In this document: piece by piece, positions 7,766-15,797 of the stretch
How positions within the stretch are numbered: the stretch's first letter is position 1
How the letters are laid out: every line of letters begins with the position of its first letter
Notes under the pieces: model-generated
Databases searched by the model: none
What the model was told of the DNA's origin: nothing
What the model saw: only the letters and a program-made list of their open reading frames with translations
Assembly (NCBI GenBank): GCA_031292485.1
Contig: JARLHA010000026.1
Span: forward strand, 27,563-91,562
Direction of reading: 5' to 3'
Source of the DNA: Mucilaginibacter sp.
GTDB lineage: Bacteria; Bacteroidota; Bacteroidia; Sphingobacteriales; Sphingobacteriaceae
Length of the DNA stretch: 64,000 nucleotides
Position numbers and translations under genes: made by a program

Positions 7766-8446
7766 TTACAGCACACTATCTAATGTCGGGATCACTAAGG
7801 ATAATCTTATATCTTCTTCCAGGTCCGAAAGCAGCGTTTTAAATTCTTCCTTATATATTTTTATGAATTCTCTTTGTTTGCTATTCGGGTGGGATTCACC
7901 TGACAAAAAGTAAAGGCTGAAAACATCGGGCAATTTCGCAGCCTGTGTTTTGTTCGATGACAACAATGCTGCTGAAATATTTCTGTCAGAAATTACAATT
8001 GTTCTCCATTTTAAACTGGAAGATATCTGGATGTTTTTAGTTGCCGAACCGACAAGGCCGTAAAAGTTTGCGCTCTGCAATTTGTTTACTTTTTGCTTGA
8101 TGTTTTCAAAATTTATAAAATAGTTTCTCTTATAACCCAAGTCGGTTTTTATATCAAGGTAAGCGGCCAAAATAGGATTTTTGCCGTCAATAATGATAGC
8201 AATGTCAGGTATCATTTTTTGTTCTTTGCCCACTTTTATGCCGTAATCAACCATGAAAACCAGATGTAAGTCCGGGAACTTCTCTGAAAGATATTTTTGT
8301 AAATAATACGCAAATAAATCTTCGAGGATAGAAGATATACTATGTTGCCTGTCCCTGAAAATTTGCAAATGCCTGTATTCAGTAACAACATTTTGTGCTG
8401 TGTTGTAATGCTCAACGATTTTGTCGAATAATAAGTCGCTTGTCAT
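7766..8446 (-). CDS. PD-(D/E)XK nuclease-like protein, orphan restriction-type
   Basis: 226 residues, no named family recognised. The core motif of the PD-(D/E)XK fold is readable: a helix with a conserved acid (SSILEDLFAYYLQKYL, near residue 40), then IPDIAIIIDG, then 13 residues later AYLDIKTDLG, giving PD...DIK. This arrangement is shared by many type II restriction enzymes and repair nucleases. There is no methyltransferase next to it. It is AT-rich like the adjacent Xre-RES pair, in the same orientation, with a 101-bp gap. It may be a defence protein or an uncharacterised nuclease; specificity is unknown. Confidence 0.6.
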   Translation of the reverse strand: MTSDLLFDKIVEHYNTAQNVVTEYRHLQIFRDRQHSISSILEDLFAYYLQKYLSEKFPDLHLVFMVDYGIKVGKEQKMIPDIAIIIDGKNPILAAYLDIKTDLGYKRNYFINFENIKQKVNKLQSANFYGLVGSATKNIQISSSLKWRTIVISDRNISAALLSSNKTQAAKLPDVFSLYFLSGESHPNSKQREFIKIYKEEFKTLLSDLEEDIRLSLVIPTLDSVL

Positions 8447-8616
8447 GTTTTTGTGATAATAGTTTAAAGGGATGTGTCGAAGATAAATATTTTAAACAAA
8501 TTCCGCTTCATCTGCGTGTTCTTTTATTCTCAAAATGTATATGTTTTTGTGCCGATAGTCCACGTTACGGTGCGCTAAACTCGCAGCAGCGGCTATATTA
8601 AGTTCAAACAATAAAT

Positions 8617-8699
8617 CTTTCGGACTTTCCGACCCTGCCTGCCGGCAGGCAGGTTTCGGTCTTTCGGACTAAATTCGCACATTTGCACATACGCACATC
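8617..8699. repeat. CCTGCCTGCC palindrome in TTTCGGAC context plus GCACAT array
   Basis: A perfect 20-bp palindrome (CCTGCCTGCC and its complement, 8634-8653) is flanked by CTTTCGGAC units. Nearly the same arrangement occurs at 56869-56920. It is followed at 8676-8699 by GCACAT units like those before the Crp-like gene. The remainder of the 8447-8707 gap shows no gene. Confidence 0.75.
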
Positions 8700-8707
8700 A
8701 ATACATC

Positions 8708-10408
8708 ATGATCCACAAAAAAACAAGAACATATATCCCGGCGACCCTTGAGATTAAATGGGAAAACCTGGAACCGCTTTATAAAGAACTGACTGAACGC
8801 ACTATAAACTCCGTTCATGAGCTTGAAAAATGGCTGCATGACCGCAGCGAACTGGAAGCCGCTTTGGAGGAAGATTTTGCCTGGCGCTATATCCGCATGA
8901 CTTGTGATACCACCAATGAAGAATTGCTTCAGAAATTCCAATATTTCGCTACCGAGATAGAACCGAAAATAGCGCCTTACGGTAATGAGTTGAATAAAAA
9001 ACTGGTTAGCAGCCAATGGGTTGACAAACTGGATCACAAAAAATATTTCATCTACCTGCGTGGGGTGAAAAAAGCGCTGGAGCTGTTCAGGGAAGAAAAT
9101 ATTCCTTTGCAAACCGAAATACAGGTTGAACAGCAAAAATACCAGGGCATAACCGGCTCCATGTCGGTACATATTGACGATAAAGAGTTTACACTGGAGC
9201 AGGCATCGGTATTTTTGAAAGGTACCGACCGCACTAAAAGACAGGAAGTGTGGGAGAAGATAACTGCCCGCCGCCTGCAGGATAAAGACCAGTTGGATGA
9301 GCTGTTTGACAAACTGCGTACCCTTCGCCATAAAGTGGCCCTGAATGCGGAGTTTGAAAACTTCAGGGATTATATGTTTCAGGCTTTGGGCCGTTTTGAT
9401 TATACCCCTAAAGATTGCTATGCTTTTCATGAAGCGATTGAAAAGGAAATAGTACCGATTTTGCGCGAACAGGCTAAAAAACGTAAAGCAGCGCTTGACC
9501 TGGGAACCCTCAAACCCTGGGATATGGATGTGGATATATCCGGCAAACCGGCATTAAAACCGTTTAATAATGGCAACGAGCTGATCGAAAAATCAATCCA
9601 GTGTTTCAGCAATATCAATCGCTATCTGGGCGAAAGGCTGGAGATCATGAAAGATAATAACTTGTTTGATGTGGAGAGCCGCAAAGGCAAAGCGCCCGGA
9701 GGATATAACTATCCGCTGTCGGAAACCGGTGCGCCTTTTATCTTTATGAACTCGGCCAATACCTTTCGCGATCTGACCACTATGGTGCATGAAGGCGGCC
9801 ATGCAGTACACACTTTCTTAACCGCCGACCTGGAGCTAAACGATTTTAAGCATTGCCCGAGTGAAGTAGCGGAATTAGCTTCTATGTCGATGGAGCTGAT
9901 CTCGATGGATAACTGGGATGTTTATTTTGATAACGAAGAAGATTTAAAACGCGCCAAACGCGACCAGCTTTTTGATGTGCTGAAAACATTACCCTGGGTG
10001 GCCGTGGTTGACCAGTTTCAGCACTGGATCTATACCAACCCAAATCACAGCGACGAAGACCGCAGGACGGCCTGGATAGAGATCTATGAGCCCTTTGGAG
10101 CCGGTTTTGTAGACTGGAGCGACCACCCGGATGCTGAAGCTAACCTGTGGCAAAAACAGTTGCATATTTTTGAAGTGCCGTTTTACTACATCGAATACGG
10201 TATGGCGCAGTTGGGCGCCATAGCGGTATGGAAGAACTATAAAGAAAACCCCGAAAAAGGCCTGCACCAATACCTGGAGGCCTTAAAACTGGGCTACACC
10301 AAAACCATCAAAGAAATTTACGAAACTGCCGGTATCAAATTTGATTTCAGCGCGGCTTATGTGAAGGAACTGGCGGAGTTTGTGAAGGGGGAGATGGATA
10401 AATTGTAG
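8708..10408 (+). CDS. M3-family oligoendopeptidase (PepF-like zinc metallopeptidase)
   Basis: 566 residues, the usual length for oligoendopeptidase F relatives. The zinc site is VHEGGHAVHTF at about residues 359-369 (HExxH), with the third ligand Glu about 25 residues later in PSEVAELASMSMEL. The helical N-terminal half forms the channel that limits access to short peptides. There is no signal peptide, so it acts in the cytoplasm, recycling peptides. The ATG follows a GCACAT array. Its best terminator (10456-10490) lies inside the next gene. A 253-codon reverse ORF over its 5' half is a shadow. Confidence 0.9.
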   Translation: MIHKKTRTYIPATLEIKWENLEPLYKELTERTINSVHELEKWLHDRSELEAALEEDFAWRYIRMTCDTTNEELLQKFQYFATEIEPKIAPYGNELNKKLVSSQWVDKLDHKKYFIYLRGVKKALELFREENIPLQTEIQVEQQKYQGITGSMSVHIDDKEFTLEQASVFLKGTDRTKRQEVWEKITARRLQDKDQLDELFDKLRTLRHKVALNAEFENFRDYMFQALGRFDYTPKDCYAFHEAIEKEIVPILREQAKKRKAALDLGTLKPWDMDVDISGKPALKPFNNGNELIEKSIQCFSNINRYLGERLEIMKDNNLFDVESRKGKAPGGYNYPLSETGAPFIFMNSANTFRDLTTMVHEGGHAVHTFLTADLELNDFKHCPSEVAELASMSMELISMDNWDVYFDNEEDLKRAKRDQLFDVLKTLPWVAVVDQFQHWIYTNPNHSDEDRRTAWIEIYEPFGAGFVDWSDHPDAEANLWQKQLHIFEVPFYYIEYGMAQLGAIAVWKNYKENPEKGLHQYLEALKLGYTKTIKEIYETAGIKFDFSAAYVKELAEFVKGEMDKL

Positions 10409-10428
10409 TTAATAAGCGCCTTAATCAC

Positions 10429-10860
10429 ATGAAAATATTCCAAACAAGTTTTATAAATAAAATAAGCCGGATTAACCGGCTTATTTTATTTGCTATTATA
10501 GGGATATTTACCTTTTTTTTTAGTAATAAAGCCATGGCACAGCAAAAAAATCAAATGGTGAGGCTGGCAAAAATCCAGGTCGACCCGGCTCAATTGGAAC
10601 AATACAACGCGGCGCTGAAGGAACAAATGACTGCGGCTATCCGTTTGGAGCCCGGGGTATTAACCTATTACGCAGTTGCAGACAAGTCCGACCCTTCGCG
10701 CATCACTATTCTTGAAATATACGCCGATACGGCCGCCTATAAAGCTCATATCGAAACAGCTCATTTTAAAAAGTATAAAGAAACGGTTGCGCATATGGTT
10801 AAATCGCTTGAACTTATTGATGTTAATTTAATTGCGATTGCCCGAAAGCCAGGCATGTAA
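10429..10860 (+). CDS. Exported antibiotic-biosynthesis-monooxygenase-fold protein (putative quinol monooxygenase)
   Basis: 143 residues. Residues 1-38 look like a signal peptide or membrane anchor ending FSNKAMAQQ. Residues 42-130 form the small alpha/beta ABM dimer fold: MVRLAKIQVDPAQLEQYNAAL, EPGVLTYYAV, ITILEIYADTAAYKAHI, FKKYKE. Family members include quinol oxygenases like YgiN, but many have no known substrate. Codons 10-21 coincide with a perfect 15-bp hairpin plus T-rich tract that looks like a terminator for the upstream peptidase gene. An internal ATG at 10534 would give a cytoplasmic form without the signal sequence. Confidence 0.75.
   Translation: MKIFQTSFINKISRINRLILFAIIGIFTFFFSNKAMAQQKNQMVRLAKIQVDPAQLEQYNAALKEQMTAAIRLEPGVLTYYAVADKSDPSRITILEIYADTAAYKAHIETAHFKKYKETVAHMVKSLELIDVNLIAIARKPGM
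10456..10490 (+). terminator. Perfect terminator-like hairpin inside the 5' end of a coding region
   Basis: A 15-bp stem without mismatch (10456-10470 with 10476-10490; core AAGCCGG / CCGGCTT) has a 5-nt ATTAA loop, and the 3' side is T-rich (TTATTTTATTT). It lies 48 bp after the peptidase stop but within codons 10-21 of the next gene. Confidence 0.75.
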
Positions 10861-11027
10861 TCCTGGGCTTGTTTTGGCTTGTCAATCGTTTTTTAAATAA
10901 ATCCCTTTTACGTGAATTTGGCTATAACAGATTGAAATGTAGTCAAATAAGTCATGATATTATCATATCATATGCATAATAAACTCAAAAATTCAAACTA
11001 AATGAAATTTAATGAGTTTAATATAGT

Positions 11028-11690
11028 ATGAAAAAGATAATTTTAAGTATTACCCTGTTGATGTCTGCCATGGCAGGGTATTGCCAGCTTATCAAACCGG
11101 TTAAGCTGGATAGCCTGGTGACTATTTCATTACCTCCCGGGTATCAGACAAAAGATACCTTGAATGAGCACATTTTTACCGCTAACGGGATGTACGGTTA
11201 TATGATCGCCTTTCGCGAAGCGAATGCTAAAAATAATACGCCTTTGAAAACTCAAAGCGACCTTAATAAAGTGATGAAAACTTATATTAAGGGGATACAG
11301 GCGCAGCAGCCCGGCAGCAGTGCCCAGTATGTGCGCGATACCACTATTGGTACCTTAAAAGCTAAAACTTTTACGTTAAAAAGTGATGACGGCAATGGCG
11401 TGATTACCTGCAGGAACTTTGTTTTAATATACACCAAAGACGTTACTTATACCATTGAGTATGTATACCCGGCTGAACGTACGGATGTTGTAAAACCCGA
11501 GTACAAAGCATTTATTGCTTCCATAAAACTGTCGCCCGAACTGCAGCGTAACGACCAATACCTGTCAAACGCAACGGGCATGTCATCCACCACAAAAATT
11601 GAAGTTTTTGGCGGTGCGGGGCTTGTCGTGCTGGTGATATTGGTGCTGATAGCCGTTAAAAACAAAAAGAAAGAACCCGCTTTGGGATAG
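11028..11690 (+). CDS. Exported protein with a C-terminal membrane anchor, function unknown
   Basis: 220 residues. A signal peptide (MKKIILSITLLMSAMAGYCQ) is followed by a ~165-residue domain with strands such as DSLVTISLPPGYQ, TTIGTLKAKTFTLKSD and VTYTIEYVYPAE, then a single membrane helix (GAGLVVLVILVLIAVKN, residues about 194-211) and a short basic tail. The topology implies a periplasmic domain tethered to the inner membrane by its C-terminus. No family recognised. The 167-bp upstream gap is AT-rich and holds nothing else that I can see. Confidence 0.7.
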   Translation: MKKIILSITLLMSAMAGYCQLIKPVKLDSLVTISLPPGYQTKDTLNEHIFTANGMYGYMIAFREANAKNNTPLKTQSDLNKVMKTYIKGIQAQQPGSSAQYVRDTTIGTLKAKTFTLKSDDGNGVITCRNFVLIYTKDVTYTIEYVYPAERTDVVKPEYKAFIASIKLSPELQRNDQYLSNATGMSSTTKIEVFGGAGLVVLVILVLIAVKNKKKEPALG

Positions 11691-11697
11691 TTTTTTT

Positions 11698-11770
11698 GAG
11701 TCTGAAGTCTTGAGTCCAAAGTAAGGAGTTCCATTCCTGGCGACTTAAGACTTTAGACTTTTGACTTAAG
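11698..11770. repeat. Inverted pair of AGTCTxAAGTC arrays
   Basis: The left arm (11698-11724, GAGTCTGAAGTCTTGAGTCC) and right arm (11742-11770, GACTTAAGACTTTAGACTT) are arrays of the same AAGTCT unit in opposite orientation around a 17-bp spacer, between convergent genes. The right arm encodes the last residues of the PAP2 protein. Confidence 0.65.
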
Positions 11771-12421
11771 ATTCAACAAGCCACAGTTCCAGGCGGGGGA
11801 GTTTATAAACTTCCGGCTATCGATCCACCTGATCCAGAAAATAGCCAGGAATACGCCCATGACTGATCCGCCGATCACGTCCTCAAAAAAATGCTCGCTC
11901 AGATAAACGCGCGAAAAGCCCACCATTATGCCATAAAATACCAGCAGGTACCCCCAGTTTTTATTTTTTGCCAGGTAAGTAACCAGCACACCGGTAGCAA
12001 ACGCTGTTAAGGTATGCCCTGAGGGGAAACTGTCATGGCTCAACATTACTACGCCTTTTACAAAATGCAGTTTACTCAGCTGGTCCTTAAAATATAATTT
12101 GGGGCGCGGCGCATCAAAAAAGAATTTGGCTATTTGCACACCTAAAGATGTCACTAAAAAAGTAGTTAGCATTAAAAAAGCGATCCGGTAATTGTATAGT
12201 GCAAGGATGGCCGCCAGGATAACTATGGTCCAGCCGTTGCCCAGGTCGGTTATATAGGGTTCGACGGTATCGAGAAAATCGGTGTGCCTGGTATTTACCG
12301 CAAAATAGATATCATCCTTGCTATAAAGCAATTTGATAACAAAACAGCCGCATAAAAGGATAAGGTAAAGGACAAAAAACGGCTTGATTCGTTGTAAAAC
12401 ATCTTTTATGCTTATATTCAT
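11753..12421 (-). CDS. PAP2-superfamily membrane phosphatase
   Basis: 222 residues, about five or six membrane helices. All three motifs of the PAP2 phosphatase site are present: KFFFDAPRP (KxxxxxxRP), the PSGH in DSFPSGHTLTAFATG, and SRVYLSEHFFEDV (SRxxxxxHxxxD) with the catalytic His. Likely substrates are undecaprenyl pyrophosphate or other lipid phosphates at the outer face of the inner membrane. The last few residues (NLKSKV) are encoded by an intergenic repeat arm, so the C-terminus probably varies among relatives. A second PAP2 gene lies at 14894. Confidence 0.88.
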   Translation of the reverse strand: MNISIKDVLQRIKPFFVLYLILLCGCFVIKLLYSKDDIYFAVNTRHTDFLDTVEPYITDLGNGWTIVILAAILALYNYRIAFLMLTTFLVTSLGVQIAKFFFDAPRPKLYFKDQLSKLHFVKGVVMLSHDSFPSGHTLTAFATGVLVTYLAKNKNWGYLLVFYGIMVGFSRVYLSEHFFEDVIGGSVMGVFLAIFWIRWIDSRKFINSPAWNCGLLNLKSKV

Positions 12422-12497
12422 CGTGCAAAATAAGCATATCCTTATTCACTGCAAAAAAATGGTTATGTTTACCCTTGCTGATTAAATTATCAAATTA

Positions 12498-14393
12498 ATG
12501 TCGAAAAGTATATTCCGTAAAAAATCCATTACAAAAATATTAGCCGATTGTGCCAGCGGTTTCAGCGATGCCGAACATTCAGGCGGTTCATCCCTCAAAA
12601 AAGAACTTAATGTAAAAGACCTTACCCTGATGGGTATCGCAGCCGTAGTTGGCGCGGGTATATTCTCAACAATAGGTTTAGCCGCTTTTAACGGCGGCCC
12701 CGGCGTAACCATATTATTTGTAATTACTGCCATTACCTGCGGCTTTTCAGCGCTTTGTTATGCTGAATTTGCTTCGCGGATACCGGTTGCAGGCAGCGCC
12801 TATACTTATGCCTACGCCTCATTTGGAGAATTAATTGCCTGGATCATCGGATGGGACCTTTTGATGGAGTATGCCATCGGTAACATCGCGGTAGCGGTAT
12901 CATGGAGCACTTATTTTGTTAACCTGCTGGAAGGGTTCCACATCCATGTTCCGGCGTACCTCACCATGGATTATTATTCGGCTTTCAGCGCCCACCAGCA
13001 ATTGCTGGAATTAACAAAAAACCATAACCTTGCAGCAATAACGGATACGATTAAAGAAGCCAATATTGCCTGGAATACCGCCCCGGGCTTTGGCGGGTTA
13101 AAACTGATCGCCAATATTCCGGCCCTTGCCATCGTGGTCGGCATTACTTACCTGGTTTATATCGGCATCCGCGAAACAAAAAAGGCCACTAATGCCATGG
13201 TGATCCTGAAGATCGCCATTGTGATAGCGGTTATCGCCATTGGCTTTTTTTATGTTACACCGGCCAACTGGCACCCCTTTATGCCAAATGGTTTTGGCGG
13301 GGTGATGAAAGGCGTTTCGGGGGTGTTCTTTGCGTATATCGGTTTTGATGCCATATCAACCACAGCCGAAGAATGTCGTGACCCCCAGCGCGATCTGCCG
13401 AGGGGGATGATCTATTCGTTAATTATTTGCACCGTACTTTATATATTGATTGCCCTGGTGTTAACAGGTATGGTGAGTTATAAAAATCTTGCTGTAGGCG
13501 ATCCGCTGGCTTATGTATTTAACCAGGTGCATTTATCCAAAATCAGCGGTATCATTTCGTTTAGCGCGGTTATAGCAACCGCCAGCGTATTACTCATCTT
13601 TCAATTGGGCCAGCCGCGGATCTGGATGAGCATGAGCCGCGATGGTTTATTGCCTAAAATATTTTCGAAAATTCACCCCAAATTTCATACCCCATCCTTT
13701 GCTACTATTGTAACAGGTTTTGTGGTAGGTGTACCTGCGTTATTTTTAAACCTGACGATAGTTACCGACCTGACGAGTATTGGCACCCTGTTTGCTTTTG
13801 TGCTGGTTTGCGGCGGCGTATTACTTTTGCCGCGCGAAGCAGCAAAGGCCGGGCGTTTTCATTTACCGTATATCAATTCCAAATGGATAGTTCCGGCGTT
13901 ATTTGTTCTTTGCGCCTATTTTTTCAGGAATGGCATTATGGGACTTTTCGATGGAACCCATAACAAAGATGACCTTCCATTTTTTCTATTCATCGGGCTT
14001 TCGGCAGTATTAACGGTATTAGCCTTTGTTAAAAATCTATCCCTGATACCGGTGCTCGGTTTGTTAAGCTGTTTTTATTTGATGACGGAGCTGGGATACA
14101 CCAACTGGGTGCGTTTTTTAGTTTGGCTGGTGATAGGTTTGGATATTTACATCAGCTACGGTTATGAACATAGCTTATTGGGGGAGAAAATTGCGCCATG
14201 GCACAAGCAGGCAAAGCGGATCAGCCTGATAGGTGCCATTGTTTCAATTTTTGTGGTGGTAATTTTTGATCCCCAGGAGAGCGTAACAATGGATGTTATT
14301 TATGGCTTGCTGGGTTTCGCGCTAGGTTACCTTGTTGTTTATTCAGGTGCCGCGTTGGTATTCTCGGTTTTTCAAAAAGAGAAAGCTGAATAA
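12498..14393 (+). CDS. APC-superfamily amino acid permease (cationic amino acid transporter type)
   Basis: 631 residues with 12 to 14 hydrophobic helices. The first helix holds the substrate-binding GAGIF motif (AVVGAGIFSTIGLAA, near residue 54), and the FFAYIGFDAISTTAEE segment is the signature of helix 6 in CAT/YfnA-type permeases. It probably imports basic or other amino acids by proton coupling. The extended C-terminal helices fit the CAT subfamily. It is divergent from the PAP2 gene with a short shared upstream region; no operon partner is obvious. The exact substrate is not determinable. Confidence 0.88.
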   Translation: MSKSIFRKKSITKILADCASGFSDAEHSGGSSLKKELNVKDLTLMGIAAVVGAGIFSTIGLAAFNGGPGVTILFVITAITCGFSALCYAEFASRIPVAGSAYTYAYASFGELIAWIIGWDLLMEYAIGNIAVAVSWSTYFVNLLEGFHIHVPAYLTMDYYSAFSAHQQLLELTKNHNLAAITDTIKEANIAWNTAPGFGGLKLIANIPALAIVVGITYLVYIGIRETKKATNAMVILKIAIVIAVIAIGFFYVTPANWHPFMPNGFGGVMKGVSGVFFAYIGFDAISTTAEECRDPQRDLPRGMIYSLIICTVLYILIALVLTGMVSYKNLAVGDPLAYVFNQVHLSKISGIISFSAVIATASVLLIFQLGQPRIWMSMSRDGLLPKIFSKIHPKFHTPSFATIVTGFVVGVPALFLNLTIVTDLTSIGTLFAFVLVCGGVLLLPREAAKAGRFHLPYINSKWIVPALFVLCAYFFRNGIMGLFDGTHNKDDLPFFLFIGLSAVLTVLAFVKNLSLIPVLGLLSCFYLMTELGYTNWVRFLVWLVIGLDIYISYGYEHSLLGEKIAPWHKQAKRISLIGAIVSIFVVVIFDPQESVTMDVIYGLLGFALGYLVVYSGAALVFSVFQKEKAE

Positions 14394-14492
14394 AAAATGG
14401 ATTTGACACCTTAACTGTTTTTTTTAGGCGCAGGCAAAGCTAACTACCTTAACCGGTATTGATCTGTTTATATTTTTAAGACATAAACGCTT

Positions 14493-14747
14493 ATGAAATT
14501 AACTGATATTATTGGCTATTTAGCCGCATTTGGTACCACTATATCATTTTTGCCGCAGGCTGTAAAAACCATCCAGACTAAAAACACCGCAGGTATATCC
14601 TTATCCATGTACGCCATATTTACTACAGGTACACTTTTTTGGCTCATCTATGGAATAATGTCTGCCAGCTGGCCGGTAGCCGCTGCAAATGCAATAACAT
14701 TTATTTTCGCCAGCACTATTTTGATTTATAAGATAAGATACAAATGA
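14493..14747 (+). CDS. SemiSWEET sugar transporter (PQ-loop, MtN3 family)
   Basis: 84 residues, the full size of a bacterial SemiSWEET. Three membrane helices are visible; helix 1 carries the PQ motif in ISFLPQAVKTIQTK, followed by NTAGISLSMY. Two protomers make one transport unit for facilitated sugar movement across the inner membrane. It follows the permease gene by about 100 bp in the same direction but need not be co-transcribed. Confidence 0.88.
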   Translation: MKLTDIIGYLAAFGTTISFLPQAVKTIQTKNTAGISLSMYAIFTTGTLFWLIYGIMSASWPVAAANAITFIFASTILIYKIRYK

Positions 14748-14748
14748 T

Positions 14749-14899
14749 GTTGTAATCTTGAAAGGTTGTAATGTTAGGGGCGCTTCTAAGGGATGTTTCT
14801 TTAACGCTGAATACTCCGGACTATGCCGCCAATATGAGAATGTAGTAAAAAACTAAAAAACATTTCAACTTGTTACAACCTTCATTAACCTCCTCACAA
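14749..14899. repeat. Inverted pair of GGTTGTAA arrays
   Basis: The left arm at 14749-14777 (GTTGTAATCTTGAAAGG, TTGTAATG) and right arm at 14860-14899 (CATTTCAACTTGTTACAACC) are inverted copies of GTTGTAA / TTGAAA units between convergent genes. The spacer is about 80 bp. The right arm overlaps the end of the second PAP2 gene. Confidence 0.6.
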
Positions 14900-15688
14900 C
14901 TGCATCGCGAACGAAAGGCCCGGTGCACCATCCTGGTAGGTTGGCATAACCATGGCTTTTCTTCCCTGTTTATCGGTGTGGGTGAGTGCGTTACGAATAT
15001 AAGGGTAAATGAGGTAGGCAGCCTTGGTTGATAAAATACCGAAACCTGCCCCTGCCACTACATCGCTAAACCAATGGTCGCGGTTCGCCATTCGGAAGAC
15101 GCCCGTTGTAACCGCAAAAGTATAACCAACGATGGAATAGACGACTGATTTATCGGAGTACTCCTGGGCTAAAAATTCAGCTGCCAAAAAAGCGGCCCCA
15201 GTATGTCCCGAAGGAAAGGAATAATAGTCGGTGCCGTTAGGGCGTAAACGGTGAGTAGCGTGTTTTAAACTAAACTCAGTAAGGCCCAAAATCCCGCCCG
15301 ATAAACCGAGTAAGGCCGTACGGTCAATAAACCTGTTTTTACCTTCAATGCCAACCAGGTTAAGCCCATAAACCATTGCGATCGGCGCAAAAAGAAAATA
15401 GCTTTCGGCTTTTGTATTGAAATTTGGGGTTGTTCTTTGTATATCCCCATGAATGTAATAATCAAAATTACGGACAGGGGTAACATAAAATGATAAGGCC
15501 CCGTAGGCAATCAGCCCTATCGGCGGCAGTAAATACAAAGGATGTATCTGCAGCCTTTTAACCGTATCAGGAGCGGTAAACAAGTCCTTTTTTAAGGTAT
15601 CTGCGAGTTTCTTTTTGGCGGTATCAACAGATTGTGCATTTACACCCAGTGTTAATACACAAAATATGGCTAATAGAATATTTTTCAA
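14894..15688 (-). CDS. PAP2-superfamily phosphatase with signal peptide
   Basis: 264 residues. A signal peptide (MKNILLAIFCVLTLGVNAQS) precedes a region with several hydrophobic helices. The motifs are KHATHRLRP, the PSGH in YSFPSGHTGAAFLAAE, and FRMANRDHWFSDVVAGA with the catalytic His; the first residue of the SRxxxxxH motif is replaced here (FRMANRDH). Bacteroidota have many such exported PAP2 proteins acting on lipid pyrophosphates such as undecaprenyl pyrophosphate or lipid A. It is unlike the PAP2 at 11753 in having a cleavable signal and a longer N-terminal domain. Confidence 0.85.
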   Translation of the reverse strand: MKNILLAIFCVLTLGVNAQSVDTAKKKLADTLKKDLFTAPDTVKRLQIHPLYLLPPIGLIAYGALSFYVTPVRNFDYYIHGDIQRTTPNFNTKAESYFLFAPIAMVYGLNLVGIEGKNRFIDRTALLGLSGGILGLTEFSLKHATHRLRPNGTDYYSFPSGHTGAAFLAAEFLAQEYSDKSVVYSIVGYTFAVTTGVFRMANRDHWFSDVVAGAGFGILSTKAAYLIYPYIRNALTHTDKQGRKAMVMPTYQDGAPGLSFAMQL

Positions 15689-15797
15689 AGGATATGATTT
15701 TTCAATTTAACAACATTTTGTTTGTATTGTTTATACTTTGCGAGTTAAACGTTAACAATATCGTAATATTACTATAACAATCTGTTTCAATTCTGAA

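Noticed and set aside
8669..9430. 253-codon reverse ORF across the start of the M3 peptidase
   Set aside because: The forward protein is a clear family member with catalytic motifs; the reverse frame shows only Phe/Leu-rich sequence expected from its complement.
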